Below the pieces are notes generated by a model that saw only the letters and a program-made list of their open reading frames with translations, was not told where the DNA came from and did no database searches. 64,000 bases of DNA from Methanothermobacter sp. K4 (GTDB taxonomy: Archaea > Methanobacteriota > Methanobacteria > Methanobacteriales > Methanothermobacteraceae), in NCBI RefSeq assembly GCF_022014235.1, contig NZ_JAKLTD010000004.1, forward strand, positions 19,795 to 83,794. The letters are read 5' to 3'. The first letter of the stretch is position 1. The number at the start of each line of letters is the position of its first letter. Both the position numbers and the translations under genes were made by a program. Shown here piece by piece: positions 35,002 through 44,405 of the stretch.

Positions 35002-35964
35002 ATGGAGGAAGGCCGACCATCATACTTTCATCTTGGTGAATTCAGATTTGAATCAGGAGAAAAACTCAGGAACGTGAAGGTTGAATACAAAACAATCGGA
35101 GAACCCTCCCGAAATGATGAGGGTGAGATAGATAATGCTGTCGTCTATATACATGGGTGGAGTGGGGACTTTTCTTCAGTTAAAAGGATTGATGACCTCA
35201 CAGCACCCGGAGGCGCCCTTGAAGGGTTCTTTATAATATCAATGAGCTCCCTGGGCTCCCCGGGTTCGGCTTCACCATCCACAACATCACTTGGAGATGA
35301 ATTTCCCCCCTACACCATACTTGACATGGTGAACTTCCAGAGACAGTTTCTCAATGAGAGATTTGGCATAACAAAGGTCAGGGGCGTCATAGGGACGTCA
35401 ATGGGCGGATTTCAGGCGCTTCAGTGGGCTGCAGAGTACCCTGATGAGATGGAGTTCCTCATGCCCCTTGTAACCTCCTGGAGAACAAGGGGAGTTAACT
35501 ATGCACTCTTCAGTTACATGAACCACCTCATTGAGTCAGATCCTGACTTTGCCGGGGGCAGAAAACCCAGAAGGGCACTGTCACTCTCATCCATGCTCAT
35601 GTACCTCTATGGACTCTCAAGGGAATACTACAACGGCCTTGAAAACAGTGAACTGGAGTCGGCAATGGTGGATATGGGGTCAGAGGGAAAACTCATGGAC
35701 CCATATGATGTTCTGTGGAGGAACAGGGCCGCCATGAACCATGACCTTGAGGGTAAGCTCGGCAGGATAAGGGCAAGGACCCTCATATTCGGGGTGAACC
35801 AGGACCAGTACTTCCCACCGGAACTTGACACGATCCCAATGTCTGAACTCATACCTGGTTCTGAGGTGATTCTATTTGATTCTGAATGCGGACATCTTGG
35901 AGTGAATGAGATAGGTAAATATGGTGAACTCATAGCTTCATTCATTAAAGGTGACAGTGAATAA
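35002..35964 (+). CDS. MetX-like alpha/beta-hydrolase acyltransferase
   Basis: A 320-residue alpha/beta-hydrolase of the homoserine O-acetyltransferase (MetX) family. It has the nucleophile elbow IGTSMGGFQALQWA (Ser near 138), YTILDMVNFQRQFL, an acid loop VNQDQYFPPE and catalytic His in SECGHLGVNE. The N-terminal oxyanion region differs (SSLGSPGSASPS in place of the usual GGxxGSTGP), so substrate may not be homoserine; hydrolase activity is an alternative. It overlaps an upstream GTG frame of the next gene, suggesting the downstream genes are co-transcribed. Confidence 0.8.
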   Translation: MEEGRPSYFHLGEFRFESGEKLRNVKVEYKTIGEPSRNDEGEIDNAVVYIHGWSGDFSSVKRIDDLTAPGGALEGFFIISMSSLGSPGSASPSTTSLGDEFPPYTILDMVNFQRQFLNERFGITKVRGVIGTSMGGFQALQWAAEYPDEMEFLMPLVTSWRTRGVNYALFSYMNHLIESDPDFAGGRKPRRALSLSSMLMYLYGLSREYYNGLENSELESAMVDMGSEGKLMDPYDVLWRNRAAMNHDLEGKLGRIRARTLIFGVNQDQYFPPELDTIPMSELIPGSEVILFDSECGHLGVNEIGKYGELIASFIKGDSE

Positions 35965-35980
35965 TAAGGAAGGTGTTTAT

Positions 35981-36259
35981 TTGCAGGTGAAGGTTGAGGA
36001 TTTTGGCTTCAGTGAGGATAAATGCATGAACTATGTACTCTACAGGGTGTCAGACATCGATGATGATGTCAGAAAGAAACTCATGGAGAGACTTGAAGAG
36101 GACACAGAGGAGGATAACGGAGACCTTCTGATAACAGTTTTCTATGCACCGGAGTATTTCCCCTTTGGCTCAGAGGAGGCAAAGGTGCGTATGGACGACT
36201 TCATTGCAAGGGAGGAAATTGAGATGACCGTATTCCTCTCCAGTGTCCTCGAGGACTGA
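35981..36259 (+). CDS. Acidic conserved hypothetical protein
   Basis: A 92-residue acidic protein (RVSDIDDDVRKKLMERLEEDTEEDNGDLLITVFYAPEYF) I do not recognise. A GTG at 35951 inside the previous gene is in frame, but GGAAGGTG five bases before TTG at 35981 favours the TTG. It belongs to a rightward run of small genes after the MetX-like gene. No motif is visible. Confidence 0.55.
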   Translation: MQVKVEDFGFSEDKCMNYVLYRVSDIDDDVRKKLMERLEEDTEEDNGDLLITVFYAPEYFPFGSEEAKVRMDDFIAREEIEMTVFLSSVLED

Positions 36260-36308
36260 AGTCATCCAGATAATCCTGAGCTGCTGGTTCAGGTGGAGAT
36301 AGGGGGAG

Positions 36309-36599
36309 ATGCATTCGGAACCTTCTGTGGAAGTTAAAAAAACCGAAAAATCCGGTGATAAATGGAGGGTGGTCCTGGAACTACGTATTCCAGGATGTGA
36401 ACTATTAGAGATTCTGGATGAACTTGAAAAAAGATTCAGAGACTACTCATTTCGTGCAGATGGGAGGAACATAACCGTTGAGGCATCATTCAGGATCCTC
36501 GAACCATGGGAGGATGAACCGGTGGAGGATGTGGCTGAGTCCATGGCACTGGAACTTCTCTCTTTTATAACCGCTGGGGGACCTCGGGGTGAAATTTGA
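36309..36599 (+). CDS. Conserved hypothetical protein
   Basis: A 96-residue soluble protein with alternating beta strand and helix (KWRVVLELRIPGCELLEILDELEKRFRDYSF) and an acidic stretch (EPWEDEPVEDVAESM). Not recognised. AGATAGGGGGAG precedes the ATG. Its end overlaps the start of the HIT-like gene by 11 bases, so the two are coupled. The small fold could be a ferredoxin-like beta-alpha-beta, but this is a guess. Confidence 0.55.
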   Translation: MHSEPSVEVKKTEKSGDKWRVVLELRIPGCELLEILDELEKRFRDYSFRADGRNITVEASFRILEPWEDEPVEDVAESMALELLSFITAGGPRGEI

Positions 36600-37029
36600 T
36601 GGCTACGAGTTTGGTGAATACCTCTATGAGAGAAAGAGGTGGGCTGTGTTCCTTGCACCAAACCAGAGCAACCTTGGAACGTGTGTAGTAGCCCTCAAAA
36701 GGAGGGAGGAGTTTCTCGGAAACCTAAAAAAGGATGAATGGGATGAAATGCTTCTTATAATATCTGAACTTGAAAATGCAGTGAGAAATGCATTTGGGGC
36801 CGCCATGTTCAACTGGGGCGTCCTTCTTAACTCCTTCTACCGTGAAAACACCCCTCCACCACAACTGCACTGGCACTTCATACCCCGCTACAGAAGTGAG
36901 GTAATAGTAAATGGAGAGGTCTTTGATGATCCTTTCTTTGGTTACATGAGGCCGAGACCCCCAAGGAATATCTCAGGGGAAACTTTCCAGGAAATACGGA
37001 ATAAAATGCTGGCCTGGATAAAAAGGTAG
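36589..37029 (+). CDS. HIT-domain nucleotide-binding protein
   Basis: A 146-residue protein of the histidine-triad superfamily. The triad is HWHFIPRY (HxH, with PPPQL before it) near residue 103, and FLAPNQSNLGTCVVALKR and NWGVLLNSFY match the N-terminal half. HIT proteins hydrolyse or transfer nucleotidyl groups; this one resembles the diadenosine tetraphosphate hydrolase branch. The start is GTG at 36589, inside the previous gene's end. Substrate unknown. Confidence 0.75.
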   Translation: MKFDGYEFGEYLYERKRWAVFLAPNQSNLGTCVVALKRREEFLGNLKKDEWDEMLLIISELENAVRNAFGAAMFNWGVLLNSFYRENTPPPQLHWHFIPRYRSEVIVNGEVFDDPFFGYMRPRPPRNISGETFQEIRNKMLAWIKR

Positions 37030-37153
37030 AATCATTGTGGGAATGGATACAGATCCCTTGGGTAGGGAAGATGGATCATGACCTGAATGCTTTGGATAAA
37101 TGTTTAAGATTAAAGAAATTTATTTTTTGATCTGCGGGCAGTAAGCATACCGA

Positions 37154-37561
37154 CTATCGAAGACGCTCCAGCCGCTCCCTGAACTCCTTACGGTGCCTCT
37201 TTTCCTCATCCACTATGTGCCTTAAAACCCCTGTAACCTCATCATCATCAATTATCTCTATCTGCCTCTCGTACTCCTCAATACCCTCTGTTTCCTTCTG
37301 AATCTGCCTTTCAATGGCCTCTATTATATCTTCACCAAGGTAATCCACTTCGCCGATCTCCATGGAGGGTCTGCCGCCTCTTTTTGTTATGAGGTCTGCA
37401 AGCCACCACATGTGTCTCATCTCATCTGCTGCGATGCCCTCTGTGAGTCTGCTTAGGTCACAGTCCTCTATAACAAATGCGTTGTAGGTGTACATCATGG
37501 TCGCCTCAAGCTCATGACGGAAGTCAATATTCAGGAGTTCTATTATCCTTTCAGTATCCAT
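37154..37561 (-). CDS. Ferritin-like di-iron protein
   Basis: A 135-residue four-helix bundle with the di-iron ligands in order: DFRHELEATMMY, ADEMRHMWW (ExxH), QKETEGIEEYERQ, and VDEEKRHRKEF (ExxH). This is the bacterioferritin/rubrerythrin-like erythrin domain without a rubredoxin part. In anaerobes such proteins remove oxygen or peroxide, or store iron. The gene stands alone with its own region upstream (37562-37667, AT-rich). Confidence 0.85.
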   Translation of the reverse strand: MDTERIIELLNIDFRHELEATMMYTYNAFVIEDCDLSRLTEGIAADEMRHMWWLADLITKRGGRPSMEIGEVDYLGEDIIEAIERQIQKETEGIEEYERQIEIIDDDEVTGVLRHIVDEEKRHRKEFRERLERLR

Positions 37562-37667
37562 AAAAATTCACCTCAACGTAATATCTGTCCATCTGGATAT
37601 ATAAGTGGTTCTCACCGTTAGAAAAAGCCCATATACCCTCTGAAATAAATAGAGTAATGGTGATTGG

Positions 37668-38768
37668 ATGCCAGCGGAGGTTTATTTTTCAGATTTCAGG
37701 GCAAGGTCCAGGAACGAGAACAGAGGCATGAAGATACAGAGGATATTTGATGCGGCCTTTGGCGAACCCTTCTCTGGGGATGACATAGTGGCTGTTAAGG
37801 TGCACTTTGGTGAGCGGGGCAACGACTCATATGTGAGCCCTGTTCTGGTGCGCCACGTAATTGAAAGGATAAGGGAGAGCGGGGCATCGCCTTTCCTCAC
37901 AGATACCAACACCCTCTACTATGGTTCAAGGCATAATTCGGTTGATCACATTGAAACAGCCATACTCAATGGTTTTGACTATTCTGTTGCCGGCGCACCG
38001 CTTATAATTGCAGATGGAATTCATGGAAACAATGAGGTAACGGTGCCTGTGAAGGGAAGGCACTTCAGTGAGGTTAAAATAGCAGGGGACATTGCCGAGG
38101 CGTCAGCAATGGTTGTCATATCACACTTCAAGGGTCACGGGATGAGCGGCTTTGGAGGGGCCCTCAAAAACCTTGCGATGGGATGCGCCACCATCCAGGG
38201 AAAGATTGAACAGCACGAATGCGCAAAACCCATGGTGATGGGTGAATGCACTGAATGCGGGGAGTGCATATCTGAATGTCCTCTGGATGCCATGACCCTC
38301 CATGATGGCGTCATGATAGAATACGATAGGTGCATTGCCTGCATGAACTGCCTTGACACCTGCCCCCAGGGTGTATTTGACCTTGACTGGGAGAGGGACA
38401 TACCTGAGTTCATTGAACGGATGATGGAATACGCCCTAGGGGTAACTTCTACCATTGACAGGATATTCTACCTGAACTTCCTCATGGATATAACACCTGA
38501 CTGTGACTGTGTACCCTGGAGTGACAGGAAAATAGTTCCTGACATAGGGGTTCTGGCATCAGAGGATCCTGTTGCAGTAGATGCTGCCAGTTACCACCTT
38601 GTGAACCAGCAGGAGGGAATCAGGGATTCAATGCTTGAGAAAAATCTGGGGAGTGGTGAGGATAAATTCAGGGGAGTATGGGGTAACGTTGATGGAACAC
38701 ATCAGCTTACATATGCAGAGGAACTGGGTATAGGCGTGTGTGATTACAGTCTGATTGAGATACAATAA
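37668..38768 (+). CDS. DUF362 protein with two 4Fe-4S motifs
   Basis: A 366-residue protein: the N-terminal part is DUF362 (VKVHFGERGNDSYVSPVLVRHV, FLTDTNTLYYG), followed by two ferredoxin motifs, CTECGECISECP and CIACMNCLDTCP (about residues 190 and 222), and the C-terminal DPVAVDAASYHLVN stretch typical of the family. Such proteins are iron-sulfur electron carriers of unknown partner. It is full length. An ATG at 37668 matches the expected start. Confidence 0.9.
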   Translation: MPAEVYFSDFRARSRNENRGMKIQRIFDAAFGEPFSGDDIVAVKVHFGERGNDSYVSPVLVRHVIERIRESGASPFLTDTNTLYYGSRHNSVDHIETAILNGFDYSVAGAPLIIADGIHGNNEVTVPVKGRHFSEVKIAGDIAEASAMVVISHFKGHGMSGFGGALKNLAMGCATIQGKIEQHECAKPMVMGECTECGECISECPLDAMTLHDGVMIEYDRCIACMNCLDTCPQGVFDLDWERDIPEFIERMMEYALGVTSTIDRIFYLNFLMDITPDCDCVPWSDRKIVPDIGVLASEDPVAVDAASYHLVNQQEGIRDSMLEKNLGSGEDKFRGVWGNVDGTHQLTYAEELGIGVCDYSLIEIQ

Positions 38769-38806
38769 TGAAATGCACTAGGCATTGAAGGAGTGAATCA
38801 GTAGGA

Positions 38807-39727
38807 TTACCCTTGACGGGATACCTCTATCATCCTCTCAACAGCCCTCCTGGCCCTTTCAGCCACATCATCAGGAACCGTTACAACGAATTCCTCATTG
38901 ACCAGTGAATTTTTAACCTTCTCAAGTGTGTGCAGTTTCATGTTTTCACATATGGCCTCTGCCAGGAGGGGGATTGTTTCCTTATCTGATTCAAGGCCTA
39001 TACGTGTTGTCATGTCAACCTCTGTCCCGATTATGAAACGCTTACTGTCTGACTCCAGAACCCTGCGTAGCATTCCCCCGGTGCTCAGGATGTGATCCGC
39101 CAGTTCCTGAACTTCAGGGTCACATTCCGGGTGGACGAGGAGCTCAGCGTCGGGGTACTCCTCCCTCTTTGCAGCCACATCGGCGACAGTGAACATCTTA
39201 TGGACGTAGCAGTAGCCGTTTTCTGGGATGGGGATTATCCTCTTGTCGGTATTCTGCTGAACATACCATGCAAGGTTTCTGTCGGGTCCAAAGAGTATGA
39301 GGTCCTCATCCAGACTTTCAACGACCTTGACGGCATTTGCAGATGTGCAGAGTATATCCGCCTCTGCCTTTGCCTCTGCAAGGGTGTTAACATATAGGAC
39401 AACTGCGGCGTCAGGGTACCTTTCCCTGGCCTTCCTGACGTCCTCTGCAGTGAGCATGTGTGCCATGGGACACTCCGCACCCCTGTCGGGTATCAGGATC
39501 TTCTTATCAGGGTTGAGGATGTAGGCGGTTTCAGCCATGAAGTCCACTCCACAGAAGACAACCATGTCCCTATCATGTATTTCACTTGCCTTAATGCAGA
39601 GTTCAAGTGAGTCACCTTTAAAATCTGCGATTTCCTGTATCTCCTTTTTCTGATAGTTATGGGCAAGTATGATAGCGTTTTTCTCCTTTTTCAACTTCAG
39701 AATATCCCTTTGCAGCTGATTTAACAT
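38807..39727 (-). CDS. nadA: Quinolinate synthase NadA
   Basis: A 306-residue enzyme converting iminoaspartate and dihydroxyacetone phosphate to quinolinate for NAD synthesis. It has ILAHNYQKKEIQEIADFKGDSLEL at the N-terminus and the three cluster cysteines: VVFCGVDFMAE, HPECDPEVQEL and AICENMKLHT. The open frame begins upstream at 39763, but the ATG at 39727 (MLNQLQR) is the family start; a TATA-like TTTATAAA box is near 39800. NadC lies 4.6 kb away on the other strand, so the pathway genes are not in one operon. Confidence 0.95.
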   Translation of the reverse strand: MLNQLQRDILKLKKEKNAIILAHNYQKKEIQEIADFKGDSLELCIKASEIHDRDMVVFCGVDFMAETAYILNPDKKILIPDRGAECPMAHMLTAEDVRKARERYPDAAVVLYVNTLAEAKAEADILCTSANAVKVVESLDEDLILFGPDRNLAWYVQQNTDKRIIPIPENGYCYVHKMFTVADVAAKREEYPDAELLVHPECDPEVQELADHILSTGGMLRRVLESDSKRFIIGTEVDMTTRIGLESDKETIPLLAEAICENMKLHTLEKVKNSLVNEEFVVTVPDDVAERARRAVERMIEVSRQG

Positions 39728-39865
39728 AAGCGTCCCTACTGAAAAATTATATGATAGAATCAAGAATTAAGGCAATCTATCTATAGGTGTTAATGTTTTA
39801 TAAATATTTCCATAAAACAGGCACCCTGAGTGGAATCATCCTTTATTCTGGAACTCTGGGGTCCG

Positions 39866-41080
39866 TTAATCCCATATCTGCCTTAACTCCTGATGGATGG
39901 TCTCTGTTATCCCAAGTTCATCCATAGCATCCCTGTAGGCCCTGTAGATGGCTGTAAACTCCGGCCTTATCATGCCCCTGAATGCACCATATCCCATAAC
40001 ACGCCCGTAATTCTCTGTTATTGATGTGATTATTATTTCCATATCCCTCTTTATCTCCTCAAGGCTGTAACCTGCAGCTGAGATGTTTTCCCTCAATTTT
40101 TTGAAGTCAACTGATGCATTGCTGAGGACACCAACACCATCAAGGGTGATGGAACATTCCTCGCGTGGAAGGGATTTGCGGAGCATACCCCCGGCAGGGG
40201 CCACACCCATTATTTTACTGGCGCCGATTGACATCGCAAGGAGGATGTGCTCATATATAAGAAGTGCTGTCTCCTTCCGGGCTTCGGGGTCAGCTGGGAC
40301 ATCAACGGATCTGAGTTCTGGAAGGGATAGTGGCGGCTTCACCTCAGGAATGGCTGCTGACTCCATTGACACTTTAACTTTGTCTTCCATTATTGGTTTT
40401 TCTATTTTCTCTTCCGGCGGCTCTGGTTTTTCAATGTCAGGTTTTTTGAGTATTTCCCTCTGTTCACGCACCACATCGGTGCTGGTCTCAGGCACAGTTA
40501 CCTGCTCCTGCCCTGGGGCTTCATCTTTCTGTTCTTCAACCTTAACATTGATCTCATCACCTGCATGGATCCCACTGACGCTGGAACCTCCAGGTTGGGT
40601 GGTGGGACTTGTCTCAGAACCTCCAGATTCAGGATATAAACCCGTCTCAGACTCCATGGTTGATTTAATCCCCTCAGCTGATGAGTCCCTGATATATTCC
40701 AGTTCACGGAGTATTTCAGGACCTGAAAGTCTCTTCATAACCCTTCTTGCAAGGAGGATCACCTTTCCAAGGTTTGACCTTTTATCTGCAAGCACAAGAA
40801 GGTGGAGGTCATCGTTGAGCAGGACCATCTTTCCGCCAGGGAACTCCATAACAGCAGACTGATATTCGCCCTGCCCCGCCCTTTTGAGGAGTTTACCTGA
40901 GGCATCTGCCATTACACTGGCCATGGATCCAAGGTTTCTGCCGAAGGCTCCCCTGCGGTAGAGGATGCTGCCTGAACTGTCAGTTACGATTACCCCCTCA
41001 ACACCTTCACCTTCCAGGATTTCACCAACTATCTCTTCAAGTATTCTAAAACCCCCATCAGATGTTCTCTCTACGCACAA
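39866..41080 (-). CDS. Roadblock/LC7 protein with long linker
   Basis: A 404-residue protein in three parts: an N-terminal roadblock/LC7-like domain (residues about 12-125, VEGVIVTDSSGSILYRRG, NDDLHLLVLADKRSNLGKV), a disordered Glu/Pro-rich linker (about 145-260), and a C-terminal helical domain (ETALLIYEHILLAMSIG). Roadblock proteins regulate small GTPases or cell-surface machines. The start is TTG at 41080, within the sortase gene by 23 bases. It ends the leftward operon with RNase Z, MscS and sortase. Confidence 0.7.
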   Translation of the reverse strand: MCVERTSDGGFRILEEIVGEILEGEGVEGVIVTDSSGSILYRRGAFGRNLGSMASVMADASGKLLKRAGQGEYQSAVMEFPGGKMVLLNDDLHLLVLADKRSNLGKVILLARRVMKRLSGPEILRELEYIRDSSAEGIKSTMESETGLYPESGGSETSPTTQPGGSSVSGIHAGDEINVKVEEQKDEAPGQEQVTVPETSTDVVREQREILKKPDIEKPEPPEEKIEKPIMEDKVKVSMESAAIPEVKPPLSLPELRSVDVPADPEARKETALLIYEHILLAMSIGASKIMGVAPAGGMLRKSLPREECSITLDGVGVLSNASVDFKKLRENISAAGYSLEEIKRDMEIIITSITENYGRVMGYGAFRGMIRPEFTAIYRAYRDAMDELGITETIHQELRQIWD

Positions 41081-41666
41081 GTCTGCAGTGTGTTATCCAG
41101 GCAGCCTTCTTTTTGCCTGGAGGATAACAGGTTATGAGCATGAGCCTGGCCTCCCCGCCCTGGGCGAAGCGCACAGGATTGACCTTATAGTCCCATCTTA
41201 TATCATCACCATTGGATGTAACCACATATACGTAGCGCATTGAGGAGAGATGGTCCTCTATTATAACAGTATCCCCCCTCCTGAGGGCACCTATCCTTTT
41301 GAATGGTCCTGAATAGGTGGTTCTATGCCCCAGGATCCCACAGTCACCTGCAGACCCTGGCATGACACTTTCAGGGTAGTGGTAGACCGATTCATAGGCA
41401 TTCACGGTGTCCTCCCTTATCCAGCATCTGACGCCTATCGCGGGTATTATGAGCTTACCAATGACTGGTCCGCTTGAGCCTGCAACTGTGTTTGGACCTG
41501 AGGGGACAGGGTCAAAAAGTTCTCTGGGGGCATTCCTGTAGTTTTCAAGGTGAATCCTTGACCTTTCCAGGGTCTGGTAATCCTCAAAGGTCTTTATAAT
41601 AATGCCTGAGCTAACTGATACGAAGAAAAGGCATATGATGGTGGCGTAGATGCTGTTTCTTCTCAT
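41058..41666 (-). CDS. Archaeal sortase (class D/E-like)
   Basis: A 202-residue transpeptidase-type protein with an N-terminal membrane anchor (IYATIICLFFVSVSSGIII). The catalytic residues are visible: His 114 (GILGHRTTYSG), Cys 180 (LITCYPPG) and Arg 195 (THCRLV). Sortases join surface proteins to cell-wall material after a sorting signal; Methanothermobacter has a pseudomurein wall, so a role there is plausible. Its ATG overlaps the MscS stop (TAATG). Sorting-signal substrates are not visible in this window. Confidence 0.85.
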   Translation of the reverse strand: MRRNSIYATIICLFFVSVSSGIIIKTFEDYQTLERSRIHLENYRNAPRELFDPVPSGPNTVAGSSGPVIGKLIIPAIGVRCWIREDTVNAYESVYHYPESVMPGSAGDCGILGHRTTYSGPFKRIGALRRGDTVIIEDHLSSMRYVYVVTSNGDDIRWDYKVNPVRFAQGGEARLMLITCYPPGKKKAAWITHCRLVRRENI

Positions 41667-42424
41667 TAAAAACCCTGCATTTGATCCTGTTTAGAATCTT
41701 CAAGGACCTTTTTCACATGAGACGCAATCACGTAACGGTATTCTGTCACCTTTCGCGGATCGGGGATCCAGGCTGTCACCTTTGCCTTTATACCGGTATC
41801 TGTAAATTCAAGGACAATGACCCCGGGCTCAGGGTCCTGAAGTATACCTGGCACCCCCATGAGAACATCCTTAACATCAGATTCAAATTTTTCAATATCA
41901 ACATCATAGTTAAGGTTGACCCTGAGTTCAACCCGTCTCCTTTCCCCGGCACTGTAGTTGACGTAGGCTGTTTTTGAGAATGTTGAGTTGGGCACTGTTA
42001 CTATTTTGGCGTCAGGGGTTTTTATTGTTGTTGTCCTGAAACCCACCCTTTTAACCTTACCCTTCTGCCCGGCAACCTCAATGGTGTCACCCACCCTGAA
42101 ACTCTTATCAGCAAGTATGAACATTCCGGATATGAAGTTGGATATTATGTCCCTCGATGCAAAACCCACCGAGACACCGGCTATACCCAGACTAACTGTT
42201 ATTGCAGTTACGTCTATTCCAAGTTCCCTCAGAACTATGCTAAGGGCTATGATGTATATGCTGTATTTTATTATGTCATTGAGGACCTGTATGAGTGTAA
42301 GGTCCAGGTCCCATTTTCTGGTGGACCTCTTTAGGAAATAGGATGCCCATTTAACAAGGAGAACAGCGGCCATCACAGTGACTATTATGACGAGGATGGT
42401 TTCAGGTGCTGGAACCGGAATCAT
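41666..42424 (-). CDS. MscS-type mechanosensitive channel
   Basis: A 252-residue channel of the small-conductance mechanosensitive family. It has three membrane segments, the pore-lining helix ITVSLGIAGVSVGFASRDIISNFISGMFIL, and the MscS beta domain VGDTIEVAGQKGKVKRVGFRTTTIKTPDAKIVTVPNSTFSK. It releases ions on osmotic downshock. It overlaps RNase Z by 23 bases upstream and the sortase downstream, so all four genes are translationally coupled. Confidence 0.9.
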   Translation of the reverse strand: MIPVPAPETILVIIVTVMAAVLLVKWASYFLKRSTRKWDLDLTLIQVLNDIIKYSIYIIALSIVLRELGIDVTAITVSLGIAGVSVGFASRDIISNFISGMFILADKSFRVGDTIEVAGQKGKVKRVGFRTTTIKTPDAKIVTVPNSTFSKTAYVNYSAGERRRVELRVNLNYDVDIEKFESDVKDVLMGVPGILQDPEPGVIVLEFTDTGIKAKVTAWIPDPRKVTEYRYVIASHVKKVLEDSKQDQMQGF

Positions 42425-43325
42425 CAGCCTTCACCTCCATGGTCATGAGGTCATCTGCCACATCTGTTTCAGGGAAAACATCCCTTGCGGCTTTCAGAAT
42501 AACCTCGGTCCGTTTGTATCTGGTGCTAAGATGTGTGAGTATCAGCCTCCTGACGCAGGCAGATGCAGCAACCTCCGCAGCTTCCCTTGCAGTGGAATGC
42601 CCACTTTCAGCCGCCTTGTCCTCACTTCCAGCCTCAAAGGTTGACTCATGTATCAGAAGGTCCGCTTCACGGGCAAGATCTATAACCGACTCACAGGGAC
42701 GGGTATCACCCGAGTAGCATATCTTCACACCCCGCCGTGGGCTTCCAAGGACCTCCTCTGGTTTTATGAGCCTGTCACCAACCCTCACAGGTATCCCCCT
42801 GTGCAGCTTTCCGAAGGCTGGTCCCGGTTTGAGTCCGAGTTCAATGGCCTTCTCCCTGAGGAACCTCGGCCTCTTCTTCTCCTCAAAACAGTAGGCGAGG
42901 TTGAATACCGAATGGGAGGCGGGTGCCGAGGTAATACGGTAGTCTTCCTCCTCAAGGACGGTGCCTCCCCTTACCTCATGCACATGGATATCAAAGTCGA
43001 GCGTGAAGTAGCCCATCTTCATGATGGATTCGTGGAGTTCATGGATTCCTGGGGGCCCATATATCTCAAGGGGCTCCTGGCGCCCTCTGAAGCCCATTGA
43101 CTGTATCATCCCAGGTATCCCAAGGATATGGTCCCCGTGTAGATGTGTTATGAACATCCTTGTAACCTTCATGGGGCTGATGCCTGCAAGGGCCATCTGT
43201 CTCTGAGTTCCCTCACCACAGTCAAACAGGAATACCTCACCGGGGATTCGAAGTGCTATTGATGTGTGGTTTCTGTTCTTTGAGGGGACAGCTGATGATG
43301 TACCCAGAAATGTAACTTCCATCAT
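42402..43325 (-). CDS. rnz: Ribonuclease Z
   Basis: A 307-residue metallo-beta-lactamase-fold nuclease that trims the 3' ends of precursor tRNAs. Signatures: FLGTSSAVPSKNRNHTS, DCGEGTQRQM, THLHGDHILGIPG (HxHxDH), YSGDTRPCE and HEST at the C-terminal half, with GHSTAREAAEVA. Length matches archaeal RNase Z. It is the first gene of the leftward operon with MscS, a sortase and a roadblock protein, an odd partner set whose link is unclear. Confidence 0.95.
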   Translation of the reverse strand: MMEVTFLGTSSAVPSKNRNHTSIALRIPGEVFLFDCGEGTQRQMALAGISPMKVTRMFITHLHGDHILGIPGMIQSMGFRGRQEPLEIYGPPGIHELHESIMKMGYFTLDFDIHVHEVRGGTVLEEEDYRITSAPASHSVFNLAYCFEEKKRPRFLREKAIELGLKPGPAFGKLHRGIPVRVGDRLIKPEEVLGSPRRGVKICYSGDTRPCESVIDLAREADLLIHESTFEAGSEDKAAESGHSTAREAAEVAASACVRRLILTHLSTRYKRTEVILKAARDVFPETDVADDLMTMEVKADDSGSST

Positions 43326-43425
43326 ATCACTCTTTCACAGGTTCTTGGAGGATATCTGCTTGGGATTCTGCTTCATGGACATAAGATTTATAATTCTTCC
43401 CTTTATATTAATTTAGGGGATCTTC

Positions 43426-44265
43426 ATGATTGACATTCTCAGGGAAATGATCAGGGCAGACGTGGGATTTGAAGATATAACAACCGAGGCACTTGTTGAA
43501 AGGGGTACAGTGGCAGTGGCGGATGTCATAGCCGGGGAGGATGGCATAATTGCAGGTGTGGATGTGGCGGGGATCATAGCCGCGGAATTCGGAATCGAAA
43601 TAGAAAGGCTGAAAGCGGATGGTGATCCGGTTAAAGCCGCTGAGAAGGTCATAGTCCTTGAGGGGGAAGCTTCAGATATCTTGAAAATAGAGAGGACAAT
43701 GCTTAACCTCATGATGAGAATGAGTGGCATAGCCACCCTCACACGAAGCATGCTGGAGCGGGTGAGGTCAGTTAACCCTGATGTGAGGATAGCTGCCACC
43801 AGGAAGACGACTCCTGGACTGCAGTGGTTTGAAAAGCAGGCAGTTAAAATTGGTGGTGGTGACACCCATCGCTTCAGGCTTGATGACTGTGCAATGATCA
43901 AGGACAACCACATAGCAATCGCTGGAAGTGTGGGGGACGCAGTGAGGCGCGTTAAGGAACATGTAAGCTTCACAAAGAAGGTTGAGGTTGAGGTTGAAAG
44001 GCCAGGTGACGCTGTACTGGCAGCGGAGGCAGGGGCTGACATCATACTCCTTGATAATATGAACCCTCGGAACGTCAGAAAAGCACTGGAAAAACTCAAA
44101 AATGCCGGGCTGAGGGACAGGGTGATTGTTGAGGCATCAGGGGGTATAAAACCTGAAAATATAGATAAGTATGCTTCCACAGGAGTTGATGTGATATCAA
44201 TGGGGTTTATAACTACATCAGCCCATCCAATTGACCTCAGCCTTGAGATAAGGGAACTGAAATGA
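43426..44265 (+). CDS. nadC: Nicotinate-nucleotide pyrophosphorylase NadC
   Basis: A 279-residue quinolinate phosphoribosyltransferase, the second committed step of NAD synthesis after NadA. Signatures are EDITTEALV at the N-terminus, LNLMMRMSGIATLTR, ATRKTTPGLQWFEKQAVKIGGG, DDCAMIKDNH, VEVERPGD and VEASGGIKPENI. Length normal. The start has GGGGAT upstream. An antisense open frame covers most of it, as expected from its composition. It works with NadA encoded at 38807-39727 on the other strand. Confidence 0.95.
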   Translation: MIDILREMIRADVGFEDITTEALVERGTVAVADVIAGEDGIIAGVDVAGIIAAEFGIEIERLKADGDPVKAAEKVIVLEGEASDILKIERTMLNLMMRMSGIATLTRSMLERVRSVNPDVRIAATRKTTPGLQWFEKQAVKIGGGDTHRFRLDDCAMIKDNHIAIAGSVGDAVRRVKEHVSFTKKVEVEVERPGDAVLAAEAGADIILLDNMNPRNVRKALEKLKNAGLRDRVIVEASGGIKPENIDKYASTGVDVISMGFITTSAHPIDLSLEIRELK

Positions 44266-44405
44266 CCTTTAATTCTGGTAATCAGAACACTTAATTTAAT
44301 TAATGAGGACCCCCATTTTCTATTGTTATATTCGGGGTTTCTTTGATTATATGGAATACATTTATATACCTTGAGCCGGATATAGTCACATGGAGGTAGA
44401 AACCT

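Noticed and set aside
40083-40862. Long rightward frame opposite the roadblock protein
   Set aside because: Ser/Pro-rich shadow of the Glu-rich linker on the true strand.
43413-44180. Long leftward frame of 255 codons opposite nadC
   Set aside because: NadC is unmistakable on the other strand; the antisense frame is Ser-rich and lacks any motif, as expected from codon bias.
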